A DNA stretch of 46,080 nt. Origin: Deltaproteobacteria bacterium. Its GTDB lineage: Bacteria > Desulfobacterota > Desulfarculia > Adiutricales > Adiutricaceae. The position numbers were made by a program, and so were the translations under genes. The notes under the pieces are model-generated. The model was not told where the DNA came from. It did no database searches and worked only from the letters and a program-made list of their open reading frames with translations. The stretch spans positions 1 through 46,080 of the forward strand of contig JAISEK010000066.1 of assembly GCA_031264145.1 (NCBI GenBank). The letters are read 5' to 3'. Shown one piece after another: positions 1-9,210 of this stretch; positions within the stretch are counted from its first letter, which is position 1; every line of letters starts with the position of its first letter.

Positions 1-96
1 TCAAAAGAGACGATGAAAGCCCTGGCCTTGAATATAAAGAGATTGACGGCATATCTATGTCCAAAATCTCGGAAAATTAAAGGATATGCCTCCTGA
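1..96 (+). CDS. C-terminal end of a possible transposase (5' end outside window)
   Basis: The first 31 codons of the window are open in the frame starting at base 1 and stop at TGA 94-96. The stretch MKALALNIKRL resembles the end of many IS4/IS5/IS1182-type transposases, where a run such as ALAxNIKRL closes the protein. The rest of the gene lies upstream of the window, so the family and whether it is intact cannot be told. Its position just before an AT-rich island would fit a mobile-element boundary. The similarity is short and the call is tentative. Confidence 0.35.
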   Translation, partial: SKETMKALALNIKRLTAYLCPKSRKIKGYAS

Positions 97-584
97 AGGG
101 CAGGTATTTAATATGATAAATGTAGTTATTGTGAACTTATTTATATAAAATATAATTATTATGAACTAATTATAACTAAAATCCCAAAGCTTATTTTTGA
201 CGGGTTTGCCGCATGACCTTGCCTTCCGGTTCCCATTCAGGGGGTTTTTACATGGGCATCAAGTTTGTAATTTTGGAGAAAATAGTTGACTTTAGCCAAA
301 CGAAAAATATAAGATCACAAGACGAAAATCTATGGCGTAAAGTGTAAAGAGCAGACAAATACAGCTAATGGTAGGCTAAAAGAAGAGAAATAACTATAGA
401 CTAAGTTAATATTTATATATAAAATAAATATATTAATTTAAATATTATTAAATCAGATATAGCATTTACCTTTTAATTAATATATTGATTACTAATTTAT
501 AAATATATAAAACAATATAAGTACATAAAAATTAACTACTAGAAATAATTTTAATAATTAAAATTAAATTTTGAGGTATATATA
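97..584. other. AT-rich non-coding island upstream of the WG-repeat gene
   Basis: This stretch of nearly 500 bases has no credible ORF. From about 350 onward it is almost entirely A and T, in sharp contrast to the GC-rich genes elsewhere. It probably holds the promoter of the following gene, but so many TATAAT-like words occur that none can be singled out. No tRNA or structured RNA was recognised. Confidence 0.6.
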
Positions 585-2276
585 ATGCCACAAATAGAAA
601 TTAATCAAAAATATATCACCATTGATTATGGTGAAGTCCATGAAATACCTTTTCCTGAAGGAATAGTTCCTAAAGCATTCTTGGGTGGGAAATTTTTTAT
701 AGTATCAAATGGAAAGTTTTTCAGAAAACGTTTTGGAGTTGTTGATATACATGGTAATATAATTTTACCGATTAGTATGATAGGTTCTTTAGCCAGCTTT
801 AATATAATTGAAGAAGAGTCAATACTATTTGAAAATTATCCGCATGGATACACTTTATATAGTTCAGATGGAAAAGAAATTGTAAAATATAAGAATATAG
901 TCTCATTAGGAAATAGACTATTAGCTGTTTCCAATAATGGAAAGAACTATGCATTGGCAGGCATTGATGGAAAAAACCTGACAGATGCTGTATTTGACGT
1001 CATACGCCCTTTTTCTGGTGATTTGGCCATCGCCATACAGGGGAAGAGCTGCAGCGTGTTCGGAACTGACGGGAATATGCTTTTTACGCTGGCGGATATC
1101 ACCGAGATTCGTGATTTTTGCGATGGCTATGCCGTTTTCAGAAAAGGCGACAGTTGGGGGGCAATCGATAAGCTAGGGGGCATTGCCCTGGAACCGAGAT
1201 GGGCCTTTCTTCGCAATGCTGAGTTTGGCGCATTTGTTTTTTCCGAATCCCGGGAGCCCAAAATAAATATTGACAATTGTGGTTTAGTGACTGCGGGCGG
1301 GAAAATCGCTGTATCTTGTAGATATAAAAATCTTGAGCAAATGGACGCCAATTATCTTAAATACGGTACGGTGATATTTTACCAGCATACCGAAGGCAAT
1401 AAGCAATATACCAGCTCGGGGCTTGCATGGGGCCTCATGGATTACTCCGGGCGGCAAATCGTCCCGGAAGGGATGTTTTCTCTTGGCACCAAGAGTGAGG
1501 GGTTGCGGGCGTATTCAAAGTATTATTCGGACGACCACATAGAATTCGGTTATTTGAACGATGACTGGGAATCTGTATCAATCGTGTCGAAAATAGGAAA
1601 GACAACGTTGAAAGATGCCTTTAACTTTGGAATCACCGAAGGGAAATCACTGTTGTTTGGGTATGGGATTGACTATTTGCTTATGCCGTTTTTAGATGGG
1701 AAGGCCAGGGTTAGGCTTTCTCCTGACGGCCATCTCGTGAAAGAGGGACGCTGGATTGATAGGGACGGCAATGCGGCAAGTCCAGGCACCCTGGCTTCTC
1801 CAGGGCATGTTGCCTTAAGTTCAACGCCCGATCGAAAAGCGGAATTGAAGGCAATGGGGAGGCTTCAGGGACGCTATAGACCAACCGAAGACGTCACGCA
1901 CAAGTCCTGTCGCCGTATAGCCGGCGATCTTTGGGAAATTGAGTCGTACGCTGGAAAATATGAAATAGTCTTGAGCAAAATGGAATCAATAGGAGGATAT
2001 TCTTGCGGATTACTCCCTGTTAGAGACAGCACAACCGGAAAAAAGGGATTTGTCAATGAAAAAGGCAAAGTGATTGTTCATCCAAAGTATGATGACGCAA
2101 TACCCTTCAAAGCAAACCGTTGCTGGGCCAGAATAGGAAAACGCTATTACATCCTTCGGAGGGATATGACAGTCCACGCAGAAGCTTCAGTCCCTGCGTC
2201 GCCTGAAGGCCCTGGCCAGTCACGGGACACGTCAAATGACGCGCCATCGGTCAGTCTGCAAAAAAGCCGTCTTTGA
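585..2276 (+). CDS. WG-repeat (KWG) protein
   Basis: This 563-residue protein is built from degenerate WG/KWG-type beta repeats. The pattern of a glycine-rich turn, a short strand and a motif like G-x-I-V-x-P-x-Y-D recurs. The clearest copy is near residues 488-510 (GFVNEKGKVIVHPKYDDA), and other copies read GLMDYSGRQIVPEG, GAIDKLGGIALEPRW and GVVDIHGNIILP. No signal peptide or membrane segment is evident. WG-repeat proteins are widespread but mostly of unknown function. Codon use is odd: the first 400 or so bases are AT-rich like the upstream island, while the rest drifts toward balanced composition. The last 30 residues are low-complexity (Pro/Ser/Gln). It stands alone on the plus strand, convergent with uvrC. 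The family assignment is fairly sure; the role is unknown. Confidence 0.75.
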   Translation: MPQIEINQKYITIDYGEVHEIPFPEGIVPKAFLGGKFFIVSNGKFFRKRFGVVDIHGNIILPISMIGSLASFNIIEEESILFENYPHGYTLYSSDGKEIVKYKNIVSLGNRLLAVSNNGKNYALAGIDGKNLTDAVFDVIRPFSGDLAIAIQGKSCSVFGTDGNMLFTLADITEIRDFCDGYAVFRKGDSWGAIDKLGGIALEPRWAFLRNAEFGAFVFSESREPKINIDNCGLVTAGGKIAVSCRYKNLEQMDANYLKYGTVIFYQHTEGNKQYTSSGLAWGLMDYSGRQIVPEGMFSLGTKSEGLRAYSKYYSDDHIEFGYLNDDWESVSIVSKIGKTTLKDAFNFGITEGKSLLFGYGIDYLLMPFLDGKARVRLSPDGHLVKEGRWIDRDGNAASPGTLASPGHVALSSTPDRKAELKAMGRLQGRYRPTEDVTHKSCRRIAGDLWEIESYAGKYEIVLSKMESIGGYSCGLLPVRDSTTGKKGFVNEKGKVIVHPKYDDAIPFKANRCWARIGKRYYILRRDMTVHAEASVPASPEGPGQSRDTSNDAPSVSLQKSRL

Positions 2277-2548
2277 CCACTTGTCGCTGGATCAGGAGCC
2301 TCTCCATGAGAATAAGATTTGACTGGGGCCAATTTGACGTTCTATATCTGCCGAGATTGAAAACCTAAAAAGAACGAGGCTGTCTGTCAGATCCCTTTGA
2401 TGCATGTTGAGTGCCAAAGAGGCACGTCCGCCTGCGGAGCGGACGACAAATTCGCCAGTATCCGCTGCAGCCGAGGAAGTTTCGGTTCCGCTGGGAGAGT
2501 CGCCTATCTGGCAGGGGGCCCGGGAGCCTGACACCCCTGGGGGCTGGC

Positions 2549-4531
2549 TCAGGTGGCCTCCGTCCCTCCTGCCGTAGGGGGCTGGCCCCCCAGGAGCGTC
2601 CCGACCCTGGCCCTCAGATCGGAGAGGGCCGCCGGGCCAAGCCTGGTCAGTGCCGCCAGGTCATCGTCGGAGGCCCCCGAGAGTTCCTCCAGGGTCGGGT
2701 ATCTGGCCGCCAGGGCCTTCAGCCGGGCCGGGCCCAGGCCCCTGACCTCGCCGAGCTGGCTGGCCAGCATCTCCTTGGACCTCAGGCCGTGATGGAACGC
2801 GCGGCAGAAGCGGTGCGCCTCGTCCCTGAGCTTGGCCAGGAGCAGCAGGCCGGGGGAGCCGGGTTTGAGGTCGGCCGGGTTCTTGCGGCCGGGAAGGAAG
2901 ATTCGGTCTGGTCCCCCCTCTGGCCTGTCCTTGGCGATGCCGGCTATCGGCGGCGGCTTTAGGGCCAGGTCACCGAAGGCGGCCAGCACGGCGGTCAGCT
3001 GGCCCCGGCCGCCGTCTATGAGAAGGAGATCCGGCCTGGGCCATTCGGGGCCCTCCCGGTCGGGCCTGAAGCGTCGCCTTATGGCCTCCCGCATCCCCGC
3101 GTAGTCATCCCCGCCCCGGGCCTCCCTGATCCTGAACTTGCGGTACTGTGATTTCTTGAACTCGCCCTCCTCCATGACCACCATGCCGGCCACGTTGGAG
3201 GTCCCCTGGAGGTGGGCCAGGTCGAAGCATTCCAGCCGTCTGGGGATGGACGGGAGGTTGAGCCTGGCCATGAGCTCGGCCATGACCCCCCTGTTGAGGG
3301 TCAGCTTCTCGACGCGTTCCTCAAGGGTGGCCCTGGCGTTCTCGGAGGCCATCTCCAGGAGCCTCAGCCTCTGGCCCCGGGAAGGGGCTGAAAGCCGAAG
3401 ATGCCCGCCCCTGAGGCCGCCCAGGTACTCGGAAAGGAGCTTGGCCTCCTGAGCTGGGGGCAGCAGAGGCAGGCAGATTTCCTCTGGGATGGAGTCCCCC
3501 TCCCGGTAGAACTGGCCGACCAGGCTGGCCAGCGCCTCTGGGCCCTGGCCCTCGGCCTCCCCCTCAATCGTGAGGGGCCGGCAGCCGGTGACGACGCCCG
3601 AGCGGACGGTAAGGACCACGGCCTGGGCCAGGGAGTCCTTCCGGGCCAGGGCCCAGAAGTCGATGTCCCTGTCCTCGCTCAGTGAGACCGCCTGGTGCTC
3701 CAGGGTCTTGCGCAGGTCGGCTATCCTGTCCCTGATTGAGGCGGCCTTCTCGAAGTCGTAGGCCTCGGCGGCCTTCCGCATCTGGAGATCGAGCTCCTTG
3801 GCCAGATCGCCCTGCCGGCCCAGGAAGAAGAGGCGCACCTGGTCGGTCAGGGCCTTGTACTCCTCGGCCGTCACCTCGGGGCGGCAGGGGCCGAAGCACT
3901 GGCCGATCTGGAAGTTGAGGCAAGGGCGGTCAATCTTCTTGACCTCGGGCCTCTTGCACTTGCGCAGGGGGAAAAGGCGGTTGACCATCCTCAGGGTCTC
4001 CTTGAGGGAGGAGGCCGAGGGGAAGGGCCCGAAGATGACGCTCCCGTCCCGGACGGGGCGGCGGACGGTCTCCAGGCGCGGGAACGGGTCGGTGGTGGAA
4101 AGGCGGAGGGACGGGTACGTCTTGTCGTCCCTGAGGACGACGTTGAAGCGGGGCCGGTGCTTCTTTATGAGGCTGTTCTCCAGGATCAGGGCCTCCTTCT
4201 CCGTGCCCGTGACCATGAAGTCGAACGACTCGATTTTGCCGACCATCAGGGCGATCCTGGGGCTCTGGGATGAGTCCCGGAAATAGCTGGAGACCCGGCG
4301 GGGAAGGATCTTGGCCTTGCCGACGTAGATGACCGTCCCGGCCCCGTCCTTCATGAGGTAGACGCCTGGGGAGGAGGGCAGTTCAAGGGCCAGGATCCTC
4401 AAGGCCTTTATGGCCTCGGGGCTTCCGGCCTGGTGGCCCAGGACCGTCCCGGGCGGGGCGGGGGCGGCCTGCCGGTCCGGGGCCGGCCCGTCCTCGGTGG
4501 CCTGGCTGCCGGGCAGGGCTCGTTCATCCAT
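2549..4531 (-). CDS. uvrC: UvrABC excinuclease subunit C
   Basis: UvrC makes the two incisions flanking a bulky lesion in nucleotide excision repair, acting with UvrA and UvrB. A GIY-YIG nuclease domain lies near residues 52-130 (GVYLMKDG followed by IYVGKAK). Four cysteines with spacing x11, x7 and x3 (about residues 192, 204, 212, 216) match the iron-sulfur ligands known from E. coli UvrC. A UVR helical motif follows near 253-273. The C-terminal RNase H-like nuclease domain shows FDLAHLQG and LLIDGGRGQL, and tandem helix-hairpin-helix motifs close the protein (GEVRGLGPARLKAL). ATG at 4531 is chosen because a GGAG lies 8 bases upstream; GTG at 4534 is an alternative. About 45 N-terminal residues exceed the usual start. 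It is the last gene after kdsA and kdsC, 27 bases behind kdsC. Confidence 0.95.
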   Translation of the reverse strand: MDERALPGSQATEDGPAPDRQAAPAPPGTVLGHQAGSPEAIKALRILALELPSSPGVYLMKDGAGTVIYVGKAKILPRRVSSYFRDSSQSPRIALMVGKIESFDFMVTGTEKEALILENSLIKKHRPRFNVVLRDDKTYPSLRLSTTDPFPRLETVRRPVRDGSVIFGPFPSASSLKETLRMVNRLFPLRKCKRPEVKKIDRPCLNFQIGQCFGPCRPEVTAEEYKALTDQVRLFFLGRQGDLAKELDLQMRKAAEAYDFEKAASIRDRIADLRKTLEHQAVSLSEDRDIDFWALARKDSLAQAVVLTVRSGVVTGCRPLTIEGEAEGQGPEALASLVGQFYREGDSIPEEICLPLLPPAQEAKLLSEYLGGLRGGHLRLSAPSRGQRLRLLEMASENARATLEERVEKLTLNRGVMAELMARLNLPSIPRRLECFDLAHLQGTSNVAGMVVMEEGEFKKSQYRKFRIREARGGDDYAGMREAIRRRFRPDREGPEWPRPDLLLIDGGRGQLTAVLAAFGDLALKPPPIAGIAKDRPEGGPDRIFLPGRKNPADLKPGSPGLLLLAKLRDEAHRFCRAFHHGLRSKEMLASQLGEVRGLGPARLKALAARYPTLEELSGASDDDLAALTRLGPAALSDLRARVGTLLGGQPPTAGGTEAT

Positions 4532-4558
4532 CACTTGCGCTCCCCGGCCCGCCTGGGC

Positions 4559-5080
4559 TCAGGCCCCGTAGCGGCCGAACAGGCCGGCCCACAGGCCCAG
4601 GCCCCTGAGGACGTGCTCCACCATCTCCCTGACCGCCCCGTGGCCGGCCCTGGCCCGGGTCACGAAGCTGGCCCTGGAGAGGACCTCCGCGCAGGCGTCG
4701 GCCGGGGCCATGGAAAGGCCGCAGCGGGTCATGACGGGCAGATCCACCACGTCGTCCCCGGCAAAGGCCGTCTCCTCAGGGCGCAGGCCGCCATCGGCCA
4801 GGATGCCCTGGTAGACCGCCAGCTTGTCGGCCACGCCCTGGAAGACCTCGGTCAGGCCGAGTTCCCTGGCCCGGTGGGTGACCACGCCGCTCCTGCGCCC
4901 GGTTATGATGGCCACCCTGAGCCCCGAGCGCACGAGCATCTTGAGGCCGTGGCCGTCCCGGCTGTTGAAGCGCTTGGTCTCCAGGCCGTCGTCGTCGATG
5001 TACAGGCCCCCGTCGGTCATGACCCCGTCGACGTCGAAGCCGACCCATTTCAGGGCCGGGAAACTCCTCTCCTCATTCAT
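4559..5080 (-). CDS. kdsC: 3-deoxy-D-manno-octulosonate 8-phosphate phosphatase
   Basis: KdsC removes phosphate from Kdo-8-phosphate to give Kdo, the inner-core sugar of lipopolysaccharide. The 173-residue protein is a cap-less HAD phosphatase of normal KdsC length. The DxD motif GFDVDGVMTDG (Asp16 nucleophile, Asp18 acid/base) opens it. IITGRRS supplies the motif II serine/threonine region, a lysine follows in GVADKL, and FAGDDVVDLPVM is motif IV. ATG at 5080 overlaps the end of kdsA by eight bases (kdsA stop at 5073), which implies translational coupling. A much longer open frame continues upstream in the kdsA shadow, but its translation there is meaningless. Sitting directly after kdsA, it forms a two-step Kdo module. 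Confidence 0.95.
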   Translation of the reverse strand: MNEERSFPALKWVGFDVDGVMTDGGLYIDDDGLETKRFNSRDGHGLKMLVRSGLRVAIITGRRSGVVTHRARELGLTEVFQGVADKLAVYQGILADGGLRPEETAFAGDDVVDLPVMTRCGLSMAPADACAEVLSRASFVTRARAGHGAVREMVEHVLRGLGLWAGLFGRYGA

Positions 5081-5933
5081 GGCCAGCCTCCTGGGAAAAC
5101 CTATGGGACGCCTCCAGGGTCTGCCGGTGGAGGTCACCGAGGTCCCGCATGAGGGCCCTGGCCTCCCCAAGCGGCCACTGGTTGGGCCCGTCGCAGAGGG
5201 CCCTTTCGGGGTCGGGGTGGGTCTCCATGAAGACGGCGTCCACGCCCACGGCCACGGCCGCCCTGGCCAGGGACGGGATGAAGCGGCGGTCGCCGCCGCT
5301 CTGCGTGCCGCCGGCCGAGGGCAGCTGGACGCAGTGGGTGGCGTCGAAGACCACCGGCCAGCCGAAGCCGCGCATGATGACGAGGGACCGCATGTCGACC
5401 ACCAGGTTGTGGTAGCCGAACGATGAGCCCCTCTCGCACAGGCACAGGCCCCCGAACCCTGGCCTGTCGGCCATCTTCCCGACGACCTGGCCCATGTCCT
5501 CCGGGGCCATGAACTGTCCCTTCTTGACGTTGACCGGGAGGCCGCTGTCGGCGGCCGCCAGCAGCAGGTCGGTCTGCCGGGAAAGGAAGGCCGGGATCTG
5601 GAGGGCGTCGAGGACCTCGGCCGCCGGGGCGACCTGCCAGGTCTCGTGGACGTCGCTGATGACGGGGCAGCCGAACTCCTCCCTGATGTCCGAGAGCACC
5701 CTGAGGCCCTCCTCGAAGCCAGGGCCTCGGAAGGAGGCGCCGCTGGAGCGGTTGGCCTTGTCGAAGCTGGACTTGAAGACGAGGCCCAGGCCCAGCTCCC
5801 TGGCGGCGGCGGAAAGGGTCTCGGCCGCCCGGCGCATGACGTCGGGGCACTCGATGACGCAGGGCCCGGCAATGATGGCCAGGGGGGCGCCGCCGCCCAG
5901 AGCCGCCTGGCCGATGTTGACTGAATTGGACAA
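5073..5933 (-). CDS. kdsA: 3-deoxy-8-phosphooctulonate synthase, metal-dependent type
   Basis: KdsA condenses phosphoenolpyruvate with arabinose-5-phosphate to give Kdo-8-phosphate, the committed step of Kdo synthesis. The 286-residue protein has the family motifs IIAGPCVIE, FKSSFDKANRSS, CERGSSFGYHNLVVDMRS, FDATH, METHPDPE and CDGPNQWPL. The cysteine in AGPCVIE (Cys25), together with the His of DATH, the Glu of METHP and the Asp of CDGP, are the ligands known from metal-dependent enzymes such as that of Aquifex; E. coli-type enzymes have Asn at the cysteine position. The start is TTG 5933, because AGGAAGG lies 7 bases upstream and homology begins there; the frame is open for a further 118 codons upstream but that part is not protein-like. 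It heads the kdsA-kdsC-uvrC operon. Confidence 0.95.
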   Translation of the reverse strand: MSNSVNIGQAALGGGAPLAIIAGPCVIECPDVMRRAAETLSAAARELGLGLVFKSSFDKANRSSGASFRGPGFEEGLRVLSDIREEFGCPVISDVHETWQVAPAAEVLDALQIPAFLSRQTDLLLAAADSGLPVNVKKGQFMAPEDMGQVVGKMADRPGFGGLCLCERGSSFGYHNLVVDMRSLVIMRGFGWPVVFDATHCVQLPSAGGTQSGGDRRFIPSLARAAVAVGVDAVFMETHPDPERALCDGPNQWPLGEARALMRDLGDLHRQTLEASHRFSQEAGHE

Positions 5934-6596
5934 GGGGCGTCCTTCCTGTGGTTCCCTGGGCTGGGGGAGCGTGGGTTTTCGGGGGAAAGGGATCCGGGAC
6001 CGGGTGGTCGCCGAGGGCAGGCCTGAGAAGCTGCCCTCAAATTGGCTGGGGAGACGCCGCCATCCCGGCATCCAGGGGCCGAGCCCGCCGGGCTTTGGTT
6101 CAGGCGGGATGGCGGGCGGCGGCTTGCGGGCGTTCCCTGGCCACCCGGCCCCGATACTCGCCCGGAGGGGCCGCGAGGCGAGGGACTGGTGCTCGCGGCG
6201 GGCGCGATGAGGCGGAGTTCCCGGCGTATGGCCCGATTCCCGCCCAAGGGCCCCACGCAGGATGATCTTACCAGGAGGCCTGGCCAAAATCCATTTTTTT
6301 TGGTGCCAGCCTTAAAGTCTCAATTCACCGGGCACCCCGTGGATGGCCCTGTCAGAGCGGTCGGGTGGCAGCCATCCGCCGGCAAGAGCCGCGACGGCAC
6401 CGCTGGCGGCATGGCCCAGGAAGGTCTGGGCCATGTCCGACGGCATTTGTATCATGGAGTTTAAACTTGCCAGCTGGTCCCGGCCTGACGGCTCGGCCAG
6501 GGGGGCGACGTCATCGGGGCCCGGGACGGCGGGCAGGGGGCCCAGTCGGGCCCGCCTTAGGCTCGGCGGACCCGTCACCGGGGGCACCGGCCGGCA
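5934..6596. other. GC-rich intergenic region between kdsA and the CooC-like gene
   Basis: About 660 bases without a convincing gene. The kdsA ribosome-binding site (AGGAAGG) occupies the left end. Several open frames cross the region on both strands, but they are rich in Pro, Arg and Gly and look like frames opened by GC bias. One weak candidate on the minus strand starts at a GTG at 6587 shortly after the cooC stop, with no recognisable domain. A run of eight T follows base 6293. I see no clear terminator or RNA gene. Confidence 0.5.
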
Positions 6597-7358
6597 TCAG
6601 CGGGCCAGGTTGGCGAAAATCTGGCGTCCGGCCTCGACCGCCTCTGGGGAGTGGTGGAACACGGACACGCCCTCGCGGTCGGCCTCGACGATGGAGTCGG
6701 CGTAGGGGATGTGGCCCAGGACCTCAAGCCCGTCGACGTTCTGGGCGATGAAGTCGCGGTCGCCCTGGTTCCTGACCTTGTTGCCGACCACGGCCACCCG
6801 CTTGATGCGCAGATCGGCGCACAGGCGCTTGACCACCCTGGCCGTCTCCAGGGACCTCTGGCCGGGCTCGCAGACGACGATGAGGCAGTTGACGCCCGTG
6901 GAGGTGGCCCGGCCCAGGTGCTCCAGGCCGGCCTCCATGTCCAGGATGACCACCTCGTCGCGGTTGAGGACCAGGTTCATGACCAGGCTCTTGAGGAGGA
7001 CGCTCTCGGGGCAGATGCAGCCGCCGCCGCCCTTCTTGACGCCGCCCAGGGTCATGAACCTGATGCCGTTTATCTCCTTGGCCATGGTGTCAGGCAGGTC
7101 GTCGACCTTGGGGTTGATGGCGAAGAAGGTCCCGTAGGTCCCTGGGTCGCTGCCGGTCCTCTCGGCCACCAGCTCCTTCATCTCGGAGATGGGCACCAGG
7201 CCCTTGACGTCCTTGAACCCCAGGGCCCCGGCCAGGTTGGCGTCAGGGTCGGCGTCTATGGCCAGGACTTTGTTCCCTTGCTCCTTGAACAGATACGACA
7301 GGGTGGCCGACAGGGTGGTCTTGCCGACCCCGCCCTTGCCCGATATGGCGATTTTCAT
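6597..7358 (-). CDS. cooC: CooC/AcsF-type nickel-insertion ATPase
   Basis: This 253-residue P-loop ATPase of the SIMIBI/MinD class begins with a deviant Walker A motif, GKGGVGKT (residues 7-14), followed by a conserved AIDADPDANLA switch. Residues 113-117 read GCICP, a CxC pair (Cys114, Cys116) matching the metal-binding cysteines of CooC. Walker B-like VVILDMEAGLEHLGRAT is typical of this family. CooC and AcsF use ATP hydrolysis to load nickel into the C-cluster of CO dehydrogenase or the A-cluster of acetyl-CoA synthase. ATG 7358 is preferred over the longer frame because homology starts there and AGGGGA lies about 6 bases upstream. No CODH gene is in the window, so the partner enzyme is inferred. 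It lies 204 bases behind the DUF3786 gene, probably in one transcript. Confidence 0.88.
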   Translation of the reverse strand: MKIAISGKGGVGKTTLSATLSYLFKEQGNKVLAIDADPDANLAGALGFKDVKGLVPISEMKELVAERTGSDPGTYGTFFAINPKVDDLPDTMAKEINGIRFMTLGGVKKGGGGCICPESVLLKSLVMNLVLNRDEVVILDMEAGLEHLGRATSTGVNCLIVVCEPGQRSLETARVVKRLCADLRIKRVAVVGNKVRNQGDRDFIAQNVDGLEVLGHIPYADSIVEADREGVSVFHHSPEAVEAGRQIFANLAR

Positions 7359-7562
7359 GGTTCGTCCCCTAAGGTGATTTTTGGCGAGGGCCCCGCCCGT
7401 GGGTCGCCCCACGGCCCCGGCGCGCGGGCAGTAAGGCCCTGGCGGGGCTTGGGCGGCAGGGCGGGCTGTGTTAAAGATAAGGCCCCCCGTCTGGCCCGTC
7501 AAGGGCCCGGGGACGACTTTTGGGGACCAGGGTCAAGATTGGCCTGGAAAAGCCAACGGCGG

Positions 7563-8186
7563 CTAGCCGACCTTCCTGGCCGCCGACATCAGCCGGTAGA
7601 CCAGGGCCGAGCCGAGCCAGGCTATGTCCTCGATGTTCAGGGCCAGCGAGACGGACTTGTCGAAGAGGACCTGCCCGTCGGGGGGGAACTCGTCGTCGCC
7701 ATGGTGGATTATGGCCATTACGTCCATGTTCGGCAGGACCCTGAAGACCGCCGCCTCGTCGCCCGCGCCCTCGCTTGGGCGCCCGCCCAGGGCCGGGGCG
7801 GCCTTGGACAGGAGACCCGGCTTGTGGCCGAAGGTGCCGATTAGGGGCTGCTCGGCCCTCTTCCGGAAGGCGGCGGTGTAGAATTCCCCGCCGGGGATCT
7901 GCCGGTAGGCCACGAAGTCGCCCGTTGGGCCCAGGCCCTTGGCCTCCTGGAGGTAATGGAGGACCATGACCGCGTCCGTCAGGGCGAACTCCTCCTCAGG
8001 GCCCTGGTCGGCCCAGGCCACCTTGAAGGAGGCGGTGGAGACCATCACGTCCCTGTTCATGAACCTCAGGCACAGGTTGGTGCCGTCCAGGACGGCCCCG
8101 GCCATGGACGCCACCTCGGCCGGATTGCGCCCGGCCAGGTCCTTGGCCGCCATGGCCAGGGCGTTCTTGTAATCGTCAACCCGCAA
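7563..8186 (-). CDS. DUF3786 domain protein
   Basis: The protein matches the DUF3786 pattern from memory: an opening YKNALAMAAKDLAGRNPAEVA, a beta-rich middle, then TDAVMVLHYLQEAKGLGPTG and AYRQIPGGEFYTAAFRKRAEQPLIGTFG. DUF3786 proteins occur mainly in anaerobes and have no established biochemical function; the location before a CooC-like ATPase suggests a link to the corrinoid/CODH pathway, which is inference. The start is taken as TTG 8186 (207 residues), because GGGAG sits 8 bases upstream; TTG 8201 would add MGEHK and has no ribosome-binding site. It has no signal peptide or membrane segment and is presumably cytoplasmic. Confidence 0.75.
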   Translation of the reverse strand: MRVDDYKNALAMAAKDLAGRNPAEVASMAGAVLDGTNLCLRFMNRDVMVSTASFKVAWADQGPEEEFALTDAVMVLHYLQEAKGLGPTGDFVAYRQIPGGEFYTAAFRKRAEQPLIGTFGHKPGLLSKAAPALGGRPSEGAGDEAAVFRVLPNMDVMAIIHHGDDEFPPDGQVLFDKSVSLALNIEDIAWLGSALVYRLMSAARKVG

Positions 8187-8267
8187 TTTGTGTTCTCCCA
8201 AGCCATCGCTGGCCGAAAATCGGCGGGTCCGGGGGGACCAAGCCGGCGATTGTTGAAGGATGCCGAA

Positions 8268-8296
8268 ATAATAGCACAGCCCTGGCCACCAGCCAA
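8268..8296 (-). promoter_or_regulatory. sigma70-like promoter for the DUF3786-cooC unit
   Basis: On the minus strand the sequence reads TTGGCT (8296-8291), a 17-base spacer and TATTAT (8273-8268). This gives good -35 and -10 matches at ideal spacing. Transcription would begin near 8261, about 75 bases before the TTG start of the DUF3786 gene. Confidence 0.55.
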
Positions 8297-9210
8297 GCCG
8301 CCTTATGGGAGTGGCTTTATTCTTAGGTTCTTAAGGATCAAAATCCACGGCAGGCGACCCTGCAAAGAATAATTTGTCTTTTTTGATGAAGCCCAGAGTG
8401 ATATTTGTCCCGTTATCTTTTTGTTGAAAAATATTTATAGTATATATCTATTAAATAGTACAATATTGGTATTTATTTAATATATTATTTTAAAAATAAA
8501 ATATATGTCTATATAACAATTTAAATATTATTTTAACAAATAAAAATATTGAATTTAGCTATTTATTCTTTATTGTGCTCCTTGGTCCTTGCGGAGCCCA
8601 AGGGACTCAGCCCAATCTCATCGCCTGGGGAAAAGGCTAAAAAACGAGAGATGGTCCCAAAATTCGACAACACATGCCCGCCTTGGATTTTCTCAATGTC
8701 ACCATGGCCATAGCCATCCATGATGGCGCGAGGCACTCTGATGATTAAATCCATCAGGAGCTCTAGCCCAACGTTCAGGCCCGTCATCTTTCAGGGCGGG
8801 ATCCAGCGTTATCCTTGCGGATCGACGGAGCCTGCCTCCCGATTGACGATCGCAAGAAAATCAGAAATGGCGCTGGAAACCCCGACTCTTATCGAGACAG
8901 CGCATTTTTGTCTTGGAGGTCAGGTTCCCAGAGGGTCCATCTTCAGTCAGGAAGGACTCGAAGGTTGGAGTTCTATCCGTGAATTTTACGCTAAAGGGCT
9001 AGACTTTGGGACTGGACGCCGCATTGGTCCGACCACCGGGATCGTGATCCGTCGTCTTCCGGCTGGCCCAGGATGGGGTTTGGCACGGCAAAGGCAAATG
9101 GTTCTGGCGACAGGCTTCCAGCCCACAAAGATGAATCACCGCGCGCTTTTTCGGGTTGCCCGTGGGGGGCGGGAAAAATACTCGACGCCACATTTTCGCT
9201 CCATTTTAGT
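8297..9210. other. Intergenic region with an AT-rich island and possible gene remnants
   Basis: Bases 8390-8575 are an AT-rich island. To its right lies medium-GC sequence (8575-9200) whose composition differs from both the host genes and the island. A 74-codon frame on the minus strand (8563-8787, MTGLNVGLELLMDLIIRV onward) reads more like protein than the usual shadows but has no recognised domain and a poor ribosome-binding site. A 168-codon plus-strand frame (8720-9226) overlaps it and is equally unrecognised. The region may hold decayed accessory genes. Confidence 0.45.

Noticed and set aside
4559-6256. Single 565-codon protein spanning kdsA and kdsC regions
   Set aside because: Only the last 173 residues are protein-like (KdsC); the upstream part is the shadow of kdsA in the wrong frame.
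6312-6587. Possible 91-codon gene after the CooC-like gene
   Set aside because: GTG start without a ribosome-binding site, Pro/Gly/Ala-rich translation, no motif; treated as chance.
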